Position numbers and translations under genes: made by a program. Positions 35,463 to 44,940 of a DNA stretch of 64,000 nucleotides are shown here, piece by piece. The notes under the pieces are model-generated. The model did not search any database, was not told the DNA's origin, and saw only the letters and a program-made list of their open reading frames with translations. This DNA is from Flavobacteriales bacterium (GTDB lineage Bacteria; Bacteroidota; Bacteroidia; UBA10329): NCBI GenBank assembly GCA_020635535.1, contig JACJZP010000004.1, forward strand, positions 1 to 64,000, read 5' to 3'. Position 1 is the stretch's first letter. Each line of letters opens with the position of its first letter.

Positions 35463-36641
35463 TTACGGTAGTAAATGGACCTCAATCTCTTCTCTTGCAT
35501 TTACGGCTTCTGCATTTGCTGGCACATACGCCAATGCATTGGCCAAAGAGTATGTGTTGAGCATGGCCGAACTCTGTCCTTCCAGAATATGTACTTGACC
35601 ATCGGAAATATTGGCCTTCAGAAATTGAGCGCGTGACATCTGTTTGATAGTTCCATCTGCCAGTGGTAATCTCAAGGTTGGAAGAAATATGTCTGTCCTT
35701 CCCATGAACTTCCTGATAACTGGAATAACGTACTCATAAAAACAAGTGAGACTTGCGGAAGGGTTTCCAGGAAGACCGAAAATAGCTTTCCCATCCTTAG
35801 ACCCGAAGAAAATCGGCTTACCTGGTTTCTGAGCCACTTTGTAGAACACCTCTTGCACTCCCAGTTTTTTAAGTGCCGTACCAACATGGTCGTGGTCGCC
35901 AACGGATATACCTCCACTTAGAATGACCATCTCATTTTCTTGTAATGCGCTTTCGATGCTTTCAATCGTTTGATCCAGGTCATCTTTTACTCGGCCAACA
36001 TGACCTTCTATTCCTTCTTTTCTTAAAGCTGCAAGTAGCATCTGTGCGTTACTCTCATAGATTTGTCCATACTGCAAATTCTTCCCTGGTTCAACCAGTT
36101 CATTTCCAGTAACCAGAACTTTGACGTTGGGTTTTGCAAAAACCTCTACTTCAACAATACCTAACATTTGCAAAAAACCTATGGCCGCAGGGTTCAGCAA
36201 GGTTCCTTTGGGTAAAGCAACATCATTTGCCTGTATCTGCTCGCCAATTGGGCGTATGTGCATTTTTTCCGGCACCTCTCTTTGAAGAACAATTCTGTCA
36301 TTGTTCCTCTCAACCCATTCTTGCTGAACCACAGTTTTGGCTGTTTCTGGAACCGGTGCTCCAGTAAAAATCCTTACACACTCTCCTTTCTTTAGTTGGA
36401 ATTGCTGACTGCTACCAGCAGCAACCTCTCCGATAACGTTGAACATTGAACCCTGATCTGCTGATCCTTCTCCAAGTGCATATCCATCCATGGCGCTTTG
36501 GGCAAAAGGTGGCATATCCATAGGTGATCGGAGATCTTTGGCCAAAATCTTACCAAAGGCTTGTGCAATGGTGTTGTTTTCTAGTTTTAAGGAAATCCCA
36601 ACATTCAGTAGCTTCTCTTTTGCAATTTCTACGGATACCAT
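35463..36641 (-). CDS. moeA: Molybdopterin molybdenumtransferase MoeA
   Basis: 392 aa. Inserts molybdate into adenylated molybdopterin. Seen: PPFAQSAMDGYAL, GECVRIFTGAPVPETA, VLVTGNELVEPG, the ILSGGISVGDHDH loop and FGLPGNPSASLTCFYEYV. It is a single gene separated from the main cofactor operon by the halogenase-like gene. I saw no good Crp/Fnr-type palindrome in front of it; an AT-rich stretch near 36668-36690 has only imperfect halves. Confidence 0.95.
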   Translation of the reverse strand: MVSVEIAKEKLLNVGISLKLENNTIAQAFGKILAKDLRSPMDMPPFAQSAMDGYALGEGSADQGSMFNVIGEVAAGSSQQFQLKKGECVRIFTGAPVPETAKTVVQQEWVERNNDRIVLQREVPEKMHIRPIGEQIQANDVALPKGTLLNPAAIGFLQMLGIVEVEVFAKPNVKVLVTGNELVEPGKNLQYGQIYESNAQMLLAALRKEGIEGHVGRVKDDLDQTIESIESALQENEMVILSGGISVGDHDHVGTALKKLGVQEVFYKVAQKPGKPIFFGSKDGKAIFGLPGNPSASLTCFYEYVIPVIRKFMGRTDIFLPTLRLPLADGTIKQMSRAQFLKANISDGQVHILEGQSSAMLNTYSLANALAYVPANAEAVNAREEIEVHLLP

Positions 36642-36868
36642 GATCGCTGTTTAATTCAATGACAAATTTATCATCAATCATATCGGTATAATGAAGATGG
36701 ATGAATGACAGAAATCAGTGACTTCATACAAAATCTGCGCGTTAACCGACCTGAAAACCGATCAGAGCTATAATTACAATAACGGCTATCGTAATAGACG
36801 ACAGTAAGCCGCTTTTCAACCTTTCAGTAACAATAAATCAGTGTCCAAAAACTACTGTGCCTCAGTAA

Positions 36869-36966
36869 CAACTGAGTTTCAAGGTTGTTTCAGCTTAGCT
36901 GTTTTTGACATAGTAATCATCTGATCATCAGACTATCCATCGGGTTCATTTCCCATCCGGACCGCC
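36869..36966 (+). repeat. Left copy of 98-bp imperfect direct repeat (RNA-like element)
   Basis: About 70% identical to 44841-44939 in the same orientation. Both begin CAACTG..TTTCAAG, both have a CTGAT-NAT-CAG hairpin in the middle, and both end GGGTTCATTTCCC then TCCGGACCGC. The last part looks like the T arm and acceptor of a tRNA gene, but the stem pairs poorly and no full tRNA can be folded. A terminator hairpin follows directly on the plus strand. Confidence 0.6.
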
Positions 36967-36978
36967 TGAAAATAAAGC

Positions 36979-37015
36979 AGTTACATCAATGAAAGATGTA
37001 ACTACTTTTCTTTTT
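36979..37015 (+). terminator. Terminator after left 98-bp repeat
   Basis: AGTTACATC and GATGTAACT form a perfect 9-bp stem with a 7-nt loop, followed by ACTTTTCTTTTT. It suggests that the repeat is transcribed on the plus strand as a short RNA. Confidence 0.75.
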
Positions 37016-37150
37016 AGAGCATTTGCACGTTTTTTACCGCTTTTTGAAATGGCAGAATGAGCCAGCTTCAGATTACGTATAACTCCACTTTTATATTACA
37101 CAGATAATAATCCTGTGACCATTGCGGCCGTATTGATACAGAAAAAAGAA

Positions 37151-37175
37151 AAAGGAGAGCCGAAGCCCTCCTTTT
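37151..37175 (-). terminator. Terminator after S74-domain surface gene
   Basis: On the minus strand AAAGGAGGGC-TTCG-GCTCTCCTTT, one mismatch, followed by TTCTTTTTT. The stable TTCG tetraloop and T-rich tail support it. Confidence 0.8.
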
Positions 37176-37199
37176 CAAACCCAACGATAAGCAACAGGC

Positions 37200-40100
37200 T
37201 CAGCGTCCTTTCACGTCAGCTTTCAAGCTGTTCAGTTCCTGTTGCAATCTGATGTTCTCTGCTTGCAATTGCTTCATTTGGTTATTCAACTCCTGAACGG
37301 CTTTCACCAACGGTACGGTGAATTCCGCGTAACGCAAACCGTACAGATCGTTCTCATTCTTAGGAGCATCCACCCCACTGAAATCAAAACCGATCTCTTT
37401 TGCTGCGGCCTCCACCTCTTGCGCCAGGAAACCTGTGTATGTAATGGAACTCTTATTGTTGTCAGTAGAACTGAACTGAGAATGCTCTTTCCGACCCAAC
37501 TTGTCTTTAATCTCTTCAATCGCCAGATTGTATGTGACCGGACGCAATTTCTCAATGAATACCAACCCTGGGACATCTGCTCTTACATTCATCTTAAATC
37601 TTGAGTCCGAAAGATTGGTCCATCCGACATATCCACCGATACTTGTTACATCGGGATTGCCAATTTTCACCTGATCCGATGCAAGAAACTCTGCATCATA
37701 ACCGATTGCTGTAGAATTTGTGATCAGACTTTCACTGCCTAGACCTGGACCAGCACTAAGACCAATTGAAACACAATTGTTGGTAACCGTTGGCGAATAG
37801 GCAATTCCTGAATAGGCCCCAATACTCGTATTGAATCCCCCAGCCGTATTCTCAACCATGCTCTGCACTCCAATGGCAACATTACCTTCAGGCAATACCG
37901 GTTCACTCTGACTCAGGCTCAGGTCTCTTAATGCTTCCTTACCAATAGCCACATTATCATCTGCTGGAATTGCATTTACCATACACTGATACCCAATAGC
38001 CACGTTGTCGCCTGCACCGACATTAGAGTACATGGCCTCATGCCCCAATGCCACGTTTCCGCGACCTGATACAAGCGAATGGAGCGCCCTATGTCCCATT
38101 GAATTATTCTCCCACCCCAACGTATTGGAATACATGGACTCATAGCCAATTGAATTGTTCCTATGTCCTGAGGTGTTGGTTTTCAAGGAACTGTAACCTA
38201 AACCAACATTTTCAAATCCGGTTGAGTTGTTTTGCAACGAAACGGTTCCTACGGCAGTATTGTGAATCCCGTGACCCGGGTCACTGCTTCCGGTACCATT
38301 GTTCTTCAATGCCTCGAAACCAACGGCCACGGAGCCCGATTTGTTGGTTCCGCTTCGCAATGCGCCTGCGCCAATGGCCACGCTACCTTCGCCCAGCGTG
38401 TTGCTCATCAATGCCTCTTTACCAAGTGCCACGTTATTCTGCCCAACGGAATTGTTCCTGAGCGCGCTATGCCCCATGGCAACGTTCTCTGAGCCGATTG
38501 TGTTCAAATACATGGCATCTACCCCGATGGCACTGTTGTATGTTCCCGTGGTGTTTCCACCAAGGCTGTTATCGCCCACGGCCGTGTTGTAAGAACCACT
38601 TGTGTTGTAATACATGCTGAGGTTACCGATGGCCGTATTGTTGTTCCCTGAACCATTGGCCTGCAAGACTTTGGACCCCAATCCTGTATTGAAACTACCG
38701 TTGCCGTTGGTCACGAACGATTCGAAACCGACCACTGTGTTCTCATCTCCGTTCTGCATGGCATTGGCAGCTTTGGATCCCATTACCACGTTTCCGTAGC
38801 CAATTGTATGATATTCACCTACCTGCGAACCAATGAAGATGTTATCGTATCCTGTTGATACCGACCGTCCTGCTTTCCAACCTAGAAAGATATTGTCGAA
38901 CGCGTAGGTCATGGAACTTCCTGTTTGATGACCGATAAGGATGTGGCGCGAACCGTTGGTAACCTTGCCAGCTTCCGACCCGATCATGACGTTGGTAGCA
39001 CCATCTGCCAGTTGATTTCCCGCTTGGTAACCGACAAGAATGTTGTCTGCTCCGTAGGTCAGTCCAGCTCCTGCTTCCGTTCCGAAAACGGCATTCTGAG
39101 TAGCGTAAGTAGAACCAAGTGCCGCCCCATAACCAACGTATGTGTTTGCAGAGCCCAATGTGGCCAATCCAGATCCAAAACCTACGTACGTATTCTTGAC
39201 TCCGCCAGCATTTGATGCACCGCTCTTTGCACCAACGAACACGTTTCCGTCTGCATCATTGTTCACACCAGCACTATCACCTATCAGCACGCTGAAATCT
39301 CCAGTGGCCTCTAAACCGGCCTTGTACCCCAAGAATGTGTTGTTGCTCCCGTAGGCATCGTAACCGGCCAACGCCCCAATGGCCGTATTCCGATGGTCTA
39401 TTCCTGCTTGTTCAAGCGCACCTGTTCCAACAGCGGTATTGTAATGCCCGAAATCCACGTTATTGGCAGCATTGGCCCCTACAAAGGTGTTTCCGATTCC
39501 TTGTTGCAACCAAAGACCAGCATTACGGCCAACCGCGGTGTTGTTGTCGCCTTCGGCATTCACCAGCGTGCTACGACCGATGGCCGTGTTGCCTTCTCCT
39601 GTTGTCACATCCCGCAAGGCCGATGTTCCCAGAGCCACGTTATGAATGCCCGTGGTCACATTCTCCATCGCTCCATAGCCAAAGAATGTCTCTCCCGTGT
39701 TTGTCTGACCTATGTGCCCCGACTTCACCCCATTTACCTTGAAAACGAGATCAGCGTTATCCGTTGTTCCAATAAAATTGCTGGCAGAGTTTGTACCTGC
39801 ATTCCCATTCAATTCCCAACCCGATCCACCATTGCTGTTGGTGAATCCTGCGGAATTGGCATAGAGTGCGTAAGGCACGCTAAGCAATTCGCTGAGGCCT
39901 GTAATGCTGTAATTGGTACCGCCTGTTGGATCAATTGCCACAAAAGCGGAATAGGTAGATGCTCCCCAATCAATGGATGCAATGTCTCCAAACTGATTGG
40001 TTCCGTCTCCAATCACTAATGTAAGCAGCCCGTTTGCATTGGTAGTACCCGTATGTTCTTCCTCAAACACACTGGGACCGTTGGTTCCAATAACGATACT

Positions 40101-40244
40101 GACCTGTACACCCACGGTCTGGTTGGTGATAAGCTGTCCGCTATTATCGCGGATCACCGATTGGTAGGTCATCCGTTCGGGAGCCTGCGCCAACACAGCT
40201 GTTGCAGCAAAAATGAAATGCACAATGAATAGTAGCTTTTTCAT
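37200..40244 (-). CDS. Surface protein with YadA-like head repeats and S74 chaperone domain
   Basis: 1014 aa with a signal peptide (cut after VLAQ). Residues about 20-150 are beta-rich. About 170-860 is a long array of 14-20-residue repeats of the form NTAIGxxAL / NVALGxxAL, the left-handed beta-roll of trimeric adhesin heads. At 879 SDSRFKMNV matches the autocleavage motif of the S74/endosialidase chaperone domain (Ser then Lys), followed by YTGFLAQEVE and a C-terminal coiled coil (LNNQMKQLQAENIRLQQEL). S74 domains trimerise their partner and then cut themselves off. 2 bp behind the T9SS protein gene. Likely a trimeric fibre on the surface or secreted. Confidence 0.85.
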   Translation of the reverse strand: MKKLLFIVHFIFAATAVLAQAPERMTYQSVIRDNSGQLITNQTVGVQVSIVIGTNGPSVFEEEHTGTTNANGLLTLVIGDGTNQFGDIASIDWGASTYSAFVAIDPTGGTNYSITGLSELLSVPYALYANSAGFTNSNGGSGWELNGNAGTNSASNFIGTTDNADLVFKVNGVKSGHIGQTNTGETFFGYGAMENVTTGIHNVALGTSALRDVTTGEGNTAIGRSTLVNAEGDNNTAVGRNAGLWLQQGIGNTFVGANAANNVDFGHYNTAVGTGALEQAGIDHRNTAIGALAGYDAYGSNNTFLGYKAGLEATGDFSVLIGDSAGVNNDADGNVFVGAKSGASNAGGVKNTYVGFGSGLATLGSANTYVGYGAALGSTYATQNAVFGTEAGAGLTYGADNILVGYQAGNQLADGATNVMIGSEAGKVTNGSRHILIGHQTGSSMTYAFDNIFLGWKAGRSVSTGYDNIFIGSQVGEYHTIGYGNVVMGSKAANAMQNGDENTVVGFESFVTNGNGSFNTGLGSKVLQANGSGNNNTAIGNLSMYYNTSGSYNTAVGDNSLGGNTTGTYNSAIGVDAMYLNTIGSENVAMGHSALRNNSVGQNNVALGKEALMSNTLGEGSVAIGAGALRSGTNKSGSVAVGFEALKNNGTGSSDPGHGIHNTAVGTVSLQNNSTGFENVGLGYSSLKTNTSGHRNNSIGYESMYSNTLGWENNSMGHRALHSLVSGRGNVALGHEAMYSNVGAGDNVAIGYQCMVNAIPADDNVAIGKEALRDLSLSQSEPVLPEGNVAIGVQSMVENTAGGFNTSIGAYSGIAYSPTVTNNCVSIGLSAGPGLGSESLITNSTAIGYDAEFLASDQVKIGNPDVTSIGGYVGWTNLSDSRFKMNVRADVPGLVFIEKLRPVTYNLAIEEIKDKLGRKEHSQFSSTDNNKSSITYTGFLAQEVEAAAKEIGFDFSGVDAPKNENDLYGLRYAEFTVPLVKAVQELNNQMKQLQAENIRLQQELNSLKADVKGR

Positions 40245-40246
40245 GG

Positions 40247-40723
40247 TTATCGTTTTATGATCTGGTAGGTTTTCTCTTCTGAGTGTTTGTTTCGTATCAC
40301 GAGGTAATAAGTGGCCGCGGCCAACGCCTGCATCGGTATTTCGGTGCTTGAGTTTTGAATTCTGGTAGAAGTGAGTTCGCGCCCAAGCGCATCGAAAAGC
40401 TGAACTGTCAGTTCTTCATCCAACTCGCCAATTGCCAGAATGGTAATGCGGTCGGTGGTCGGGTTTGGGTAAACCTGCAAATCCACGTCTTTGAGACCAT
40501 TCTCACGGACATCCGTTACAATGGATATTTCGTAAGGCTGCTGTACGCCTTGATTCTCCATTTCGGTGCTGGAACTGTTCTGTTGGTAGAACACCTGGCC
40601 AATGGTGAAACTCACCGAGCCTCCCACATCGGTACCATCGCCTCCTGAAACAACCACGTCTGTCTGTGCTGAAGCAGTTGCACTGATTGTGGCAAACGCG
40701 GACAAGAGTAAGAAAAGCTTCAT
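40247..40723 (-). CDS. Small secreted protein with T9SS C-terminal sorting domain
   Basis: 158 aa. Signal peptide cut near SAQ, a short beta-rich N-terminal part (GSVSFTIGQVFYQ), then a type A T9SS sorting domain of about 75 residues: LQVYPNPTTDRITI, LFDALGRELTS, and YYLVIRNKHSEEKTYQIIKR. The type IX system would carry it through the outer membrane and may anchor it to surface glycan. It is the first gene after the LytTR-type repeat at 40782-40812, in an operon with the S74 protein. Confidence 0.82.
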   Translation of the reverse strand: MKLFLLLSAFATISATASAQTDVVVSGGDGTDVGGSVSFTIGQVFYQQNSSSTEMENQGVQQPYEISIVTDVRENGLKDVDLQVYPNPTTDRITILAIGELDEELTVQLFDALGRELTSTRIQNSSTEIPMQALAAATYYLVIRNKHSEEKTYQIIKR

Positions 40724-40781
40724 TCGATCTTGATTTAAGACCGAAACTACCCGCGCGTGATGTGGTCTGAAATAACCGTTT

Positions 40782-40812
40782 AGAATTCGGTGCGTTTGGA
40801 TGAGAGTTCGGT
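40782..40812. promoter_or_regulatory. LytTR-type direct repeat before surface-protein operon
   Basis: AGAATTCGGT at 40782-40791 and AGAGTTCGGT at 40803-40812 are spaced exactly 21 bp, the two-turn spacing typical of LytTR response-regulator sites. TTTAGAATTCGGTG is shared as an exact 14-mer with the regulator's own promoter. 59 bp upstream of the T9SS protein start. Confidence 0.7.
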
Positions 40813-40822
40813 AATTGCCGAA

Positions 40823-43800
40823 CTATGTGATGCTGACGGAGAGTTCCACTCGTGTGCCCAATGGTTGGTGGTTCTCATCTTTCAGGTCGATGATTTTCAT
40901 GCTGGAATTACCGACAGACGAAGCTCCCAACTCCACTCTTCTGCCTGTAACCTTGGAGCCGAACGAACTGTAGGTTTTGGATGCCATTCTCTCCGAATTA
41001 CGACCGACACCGTTGTCTTCAATGATCACCCGAATGGTAGTTTCATCCAGTGATGCCACTTCAATGGTCAACCGACCGTTTCTGTCCGTCAGCGGCATGA
41101 TGCCGTGCCAGATGGCGTTCTCAGCAAACGGTTGAATGAGCAGCGGCTGTATTCTCAACCGTTCCGTGTCCAATCTCGGGTCGATGTCAATGCTCCATTC
41201 CAGTCGGTCTTTGAAGCGCAGGGCTTCCATTTCGAGATAAAGACGCAGCGCGTCAAGGTCGTTCTGCAACGAAATGGTTTCCTGCGAGCTATTCTCCAGC
41301 ACCGAACGCAACAACCTTGAGAATTTGGTCAGATACAGATCGGCCTTTTCGGTTTCCTGTTTCTTGATGAGCAGCTTGATGCTGTTGAGGCAATTGAACA
41401 TGAAATGCGGGTTCATCTGTGCACGCAGCACCTCCATTTCCAACTTTGCCAGTTGAAGTTGGTACGCATCGCGCTCCTTCTGTCGATGAAGTAATTGTCG
41501 CAAGCGCCAACGGTAAACCAACCAGCCGATCAGCGCAAGAACAACTGCCACCGCAGCAAGGAAACGTCCATCGGCCCAGAATGGAGGTCTGATTTTGAAC
41601 TTGAAGGGTTGCGAAATCTGTTCAGTGCCATCCACGCTTTGGTACATGATGGTCAGCTCATATTCATCTGGGGAAAGTGAACTGAGCGTGAGTTGCCCTC
41701 GAGTGACGTCTTCTGTCCAAGTGCCTGTGGCATGCAAACGGTAGAAATACCTACCACCCAACTCAGGGTTCAATCCTGAAAGCGAATACGAAACGGCCAA
41801 GCTGTTCTGCGTGTAATTCAGGTTCAGACCGTGGTTGAGAACGGAGTCGACCGCAGAAATTGCTTCCGTACCATTGATGGTGATCTTCTGAAAACGAATG
41901 GTAGTGAGCAACACGTTCTCAGCAACGGAAGGGGCCACATGCAGCAACCTTCCATTCTGAAGCAACAGCACATTTCCAGTCGCATCGCGGAACAGTTTCT
42001 CGCCACCCGAAATTCCGTACGAACTACCGAAGTGCCGCAACTTCTCGTTCGATGATACCTCAAACAGTCCGAGCCCTGTGGAAGCGTAGAGGGTTCCATC
42101 GTTCGCCAATTCCAAGCCGTAAACGCCTTGCGTTTCATTCAATGGCGGCAACAGGCTTTGCAATACCTGTGAAGCTGACACGCGCAACGCCACGCCCGAT
42201 TCGGAGCCACCAAGAATTACCGAATCACCTTTGGTGCGAATGCTCGAAACATGCTTCAGATACACACCATCGGAATCGGGTCGGTAGGGGAAATTGACAA
42301 ACTCGTTCTTCTCTGCATCAAATCGCCCGTGACCCAATTGTGAGGCATACCAGACTGTCCCGTCTTCGGCCACGTGCAATTCATTCACCCAACCCACATA
42401 GTTCAATTGCTTTCCATTCTTGGTCTGTTCACCACCAAAAGCTTGAACATTTTTATCTGCCAGACCGAGTCGGATCAAACCATCCCACGAAGTGCCGAGC
42501 CAAACATTATCTGCCTGATCGACCGCCATGCAACGCAGTCCAGATCTATCGGGGCGAAATACCGTTGAAATATTCCAGGTCAGGTCATTGACGACACCCG
42601 TTCGAAGATCCACCTCTAGCAACCCTTTATGAAAAAGCACCAATGCCGAGGTTTCATTTCTGAACGCCACGGAAATGGGATATTCAAGTCTTTGGTCCGG
42701 ATGTAGCGGCCATTCTTTCAGCGTTCTTAATTGTGCGTCTGCGAGAGCCAAACGCAACGGATTTTCAAGTAGTAAAAGGTTCTTCCCCTTAATTGATGCC
42801 AAACTCAAAACGTCCTTTTGCGGGCATGCAAACCCAAGCTGCTGATAGGTTCGGTGAATGACCTTCAACCCTTCGCCATACGTGGCAATCCATACCTCGC
42901 CCAGTTCATCTTTTGCCAAGAAATAAGGTCGGAAATCCTGTGAGAGCCAGTGCCATGTTTCCGTAGCGGCATCAAACTCTGAAAGTCCTTTTCCGGGATG
43001 GGCCATGAGGAATTTTCCGTTCCCGATCGGTTCAATATGCTTGATATTGTTCAGCCAGAAATCATCATCGGCCAGATCGATCTGTTTGAATTCTTCGGTC
43101 TGCGTGTTGAATCGGAAAAGACCATCGCCCCAACTGCCCACCAGCAGTTCGGTCGCGTTCAGAATCGCCAACGCACGTACTCCGAACGGTTCGCCCTCTT
43201 TCTTGGCTTTGCCGAAATTCCCTTGAACACCTTTCTGCGCGTGGAGCTTAACAAGTCCGTTGGCCGTTCCCAGCCAAATGACGCTCTCCTCCTTTGCATC
43301 ATTGAGCATGGACTGAATGCTGTTGCTAAAATGACGGAGATCCTCCGCAAGCACAAATTCAGGTTCAGGAATGAAGCTTTGGAATGTTTGTGAGTTGGAA
43401 TCGAACCGCTGAACGCCATGTTCATGCACCCCGACCCAAACATCATTTCCATGTTCGTGGATGAACATGATGCGGTCATCGGCCAGGCCATTGGTTTCTC
43501 CCGTATGGGTATAATGGTCGATCTTGCCGGTTGGGCTTACGCGATAAAGCCCACGTTCGTATGTGCCCACCCAAAGCGAGCCGTCACTTGCAACCAGCAA
43601 GGCCGTAATGGGCAACGAACTGAGCGGATGATAAGCCCCGTTAGTGGTTCTGAACGGCCAGAACTGTCGGCCATCAAAGCGGAAAAGCCCTTTCTGCGTG
43701 CCGCACCACAGCTTACCATCTTGCGCAAACGCCAGAGTTTGGGTTCCTGTGAAACCAAGCTCGGGGAGCCCTTCTGCCCTGCCCAGTTCTCTGAATCTTA

Positions 43801-43882
43801 CCTCTTGAAAGTCGTTCTGCTGTGCGAAAAGCCATCCGTGGGTGAACAGAAGAACGAGCAGGATTGATCGGAATCCTTTCAT
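40823..43882 (-). CDS. Two-component-propeller histidine kinase, LytS-type
   Basis: 1019 aa. Signal peptide, then about 700 periplasmic residues forming two seven-bladed ligand-sensing propellers (repeats such as GKLWCGTQKGLFRFDG, GSLWVGTYERGLYRV), then a Y_Y_Y-type beta domain (about 680-770). One membrane helix follows (FLAAVAVVLALIGWLVYRW), then a coiled coil and a His_kinase/HATPase pair with AQMNPHFMFNCLNSIK (the phosphorylated His), and an EDNGVGRNS ATP-lid. The last gene of the regulator pair; overlaps the response regulator by 4 bp. The signal is unknown. Confidence 0.92.
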   Translation of the reverse strand: MKGFRSILLVLLFTHGWLFAQQNDFQEVRFRELGRAEGLPELGFTGTQTLAFAQDGKLWCGTQKGLFRFDGRQFWPFRTTNGAYHPLSSLPITALLVASDGSLWVGTYERGLYRVSPTGKIDHYTHTGETNGLADDRIMFIHEHGNDVWVGVHEHGVQRFDSNSQTFQSFIPEPEFVLAEDLRHFSNSIQSMLNDAKEESVIWLGTANGLVKLHAQKGVQGNFGKAKKEGEPFGVRALAILNATELLVGSWGDGLFRFNTQTEEFKQIDLADDDFWLNNIKHIEPIGNGKFLMAHPGKGLSEFDAATETWHWLSQDFRPYFLAKDELGEVWIATYGEGLKVIHRTYQQLGFACPQKDVLSLASIKGKNLLLLENPLRLALADAQLRTLKEWPLHPDQRLEYPISVAFRNETSALVLFHKGLLEVDLRTGVVNDLTWNISTVFRPDRSGLRCMAVDQADNVWLGTSWDGLIRLGLADKNVQAFGGEQTKNGKQLNYVGWVNELHVAEDGTVWYASQLGHGRFDAEKNEFVNFPYRPDSDGVYLKHVSSIRTKGDSVILGGSESGVALRVSASQVLQSLLPPLNETQGVYGLELANDGTLYASTGLGLFEVSSNEKLRHFGSSYGISGGEKLFRDATGNVLLLQNGRLLHVAPSVAENVLLTTIRFQKITINGTEAISAVDSVLNHGLNLNYTQNSLAVSYSLSGLNPELGGRYFYRLHATGTWTEDVTRGQLTLSSLSPDEYELTIMYQSVDGTEQISQPFKFKIRPPFWADGRFLAAVAVVLALIGWLVYRWRLRQLLHRQKERDAYQLQLAKLEMEVLRAQMNPHFMFNCLNSIKLLIKKQETEKADLYLTKFSRLLRSVLENSSQETISLQNDLDALRLYLEMEALRFKDRLEWSIDIDPRLDTERLRIQPLLIQPFAENAIWHGIMPLTDRNGRLTIEVASLDETTIRVIIEDNGVGRNSERMASKTYSSFGSKVTGRRVELGASSVGNSSMKIIDLKDENHQPLGTRVELSVSIT

Positions 43883-44622
43883 AGGTCCTTCAAAAAATCT
43901 GACCTACGACTGCGAGCTATTGGAATACGTGTATCATCGCTCATAATGAGGTAACCGCCATCGTTGCGCACAAAACGCACAATATGGTTGGGATTGACCA
44001 GATAGGAATTATGAACTCGCACAAACCCGAAAGGAACCAGCATTTCCTCCACTGATTTGAGCGTGCGGCTGATGAGCAATCTGGTCGCGGCCTTGCGATG
44101 CACGTGCGTGTAGTTGTTGTCGCCTTGGCAGTAGATGATGCTGTCAGTATCCACAAACTCGAACCCATCCGAAGTTGGAAACGTGACGCGGCCATTTGCC
44201 TGCCCTTTGCTACGGATGGCATCAATGAGCTCGATCACCTCTTCTCGCAGGTCATCTTTGCGCAATCGCTCGGTGGCGCGCTTTACCGCAAGCTTCAGTT
44301 CATCACCACTCAATGGTTTGAGCAGATAATCGGCAGCTGCCGCCTTGATGGCCTGAATGGCGAAACTATCGTAAGCGGTGACGAAGATCACCTGACCCGA
44401 AAATCCTTCGGCCTGTTTCAGGAATTCGAATCCGTTCATCTTCGGCATTTCTATGTCCAAGAAAATGAGGTCCGGGTCGAGTTCGGGAAGATCTTGGAGT
44501 GCTTCTCGAGCATCGGTATAAGAAGCTACAACCTCCACATTCGGGCAGTGCTCCACCAACTCCAATCGGGTCACTTCCAGGCTGTCCTGCTCATCATCAA
44601 CAAGTATGCACTTCAACGCCAT
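43879..44622 (-). CDS. LytTR-family response regulator
   Basis: 247 aa. Receiver domain at 1-120 with acidic pocket VDDEQDS, phosphorylation site DLIFLDIEMPKMNG and FVTAYDSFA, KPL. LytTR DNA-binding domain at about 145-245 (IIYCQGDNNYTHVH, FGFVRVHNSYLVNPNHI). First gene of the pair with the kinase. A 21-bp-spaced repeat sits 45 bp upstream and recurs before the next operon, so it probably controls both. Confidence 0.95.
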   Translation of the reverse strand: MALKCILVDDEQDSLEVTRLELVEHCPNVEVVASYTDAREALQDLPELDPDLIFLDIEMPKMNGFEFLKQAEGFSGQVIFVTAYDSFAIQAIKAAAADYLLKPLSGDELKLAVKRATERLRKDDLREEVIELIDAIRSKGQANGRVTFPTSDGFEFVDTDSIIYCQGDNNYTHVHRKAATRLLISRTLKSVEEMLVPFGFVRVHNSYLVNPNHIVRFVRNDGGYLIMSDDTRIPIARSRRSDFLKDL

Positions 44623-44666
44623 GATACAAGTATCGGCACGGATGCCGTATCGCGCAACGGCTATTT

Positions 44667-44697
44667 AGAATTCGGTGTAATCCGAAGTGTAATTGGT
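44667..44697. promoter_or_regulatory. LytTR-type direct repeat before response regulator
   Basis: AGAATTCGGT at 44667-44676 and the weaker TGTAATTGGT at 44688-44697 (6 of 10 matches), 21 bp apart. Same arrangement as at 40782-40812. Suggests autoregulation. Confidence 0.6.
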
Positions 44698-44840
44698 AGA
44701 AATACTGATAGAAGACAACCGATCCGTTCGATAGACTATAAATCTGTTCAATCATGAATCACTCCTTGTTCACATTACTGGACACATTTAGATAAACAGA
44801 ATTGGCCGCAATAGTTGAAATCTGAAGCCGAATCGTAAGA

Positions 44841-44939
44841 CAACTGTTTCAAGTTTGTTTCACTTTAGATCTTTTCGGAGCTGTAAATCACTGATAATCA
44901 GAGAGCCCTTTCGGGGGTTCATTTCCCGTCCGGACCGCG
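44841..44939 (+). repeat. Right copy of 98-bp imperfect direct repeat (RNA-like element)
   Basis: Direct partner of 36869-36966; ends GGGGGTTCATTTCCCGTCCGGACCGC in two conserved blocks, then runs at once into a terminator. Together the copies flank exactly the four genes of the LytTR surface module, about 7.97 kb apart. Confidence 0.6.
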
Positions 44940-44940
44940 A

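Larger units (their letters stand above)
36642..37199. other. 558-bp intergenic region without a supported gene
   Basis: Between the moeA start and the end of the S74-domain gene. It holds the moeA promoter, the left 98-bp repeat (36869-36966), a plus-strand terminator directly after it (36979-37015) and a minus-strand terminator (37151-37175). No ORF with protein-like features. Confidence 0.7.

Noticed and set aside
36665..36690. Crp/Fnr-type site before moeA
   Set aside because: TATCATCAATCATA has half-sites of wrong spacing and orientation.
36868..36967. Functional tRNA gene at the left 98-bp repeat (and at 44841-44939)
   Set aside because: The T arm has mismatches, no anticodon stem pairs and no matching 5' acceptor strand is present.
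39393..40019. 208-aa plus-strand ORF opposite the adhesin repeats
   Set aside because: It arises from the repetitive composition of the antisense strand and has no protein-like features.
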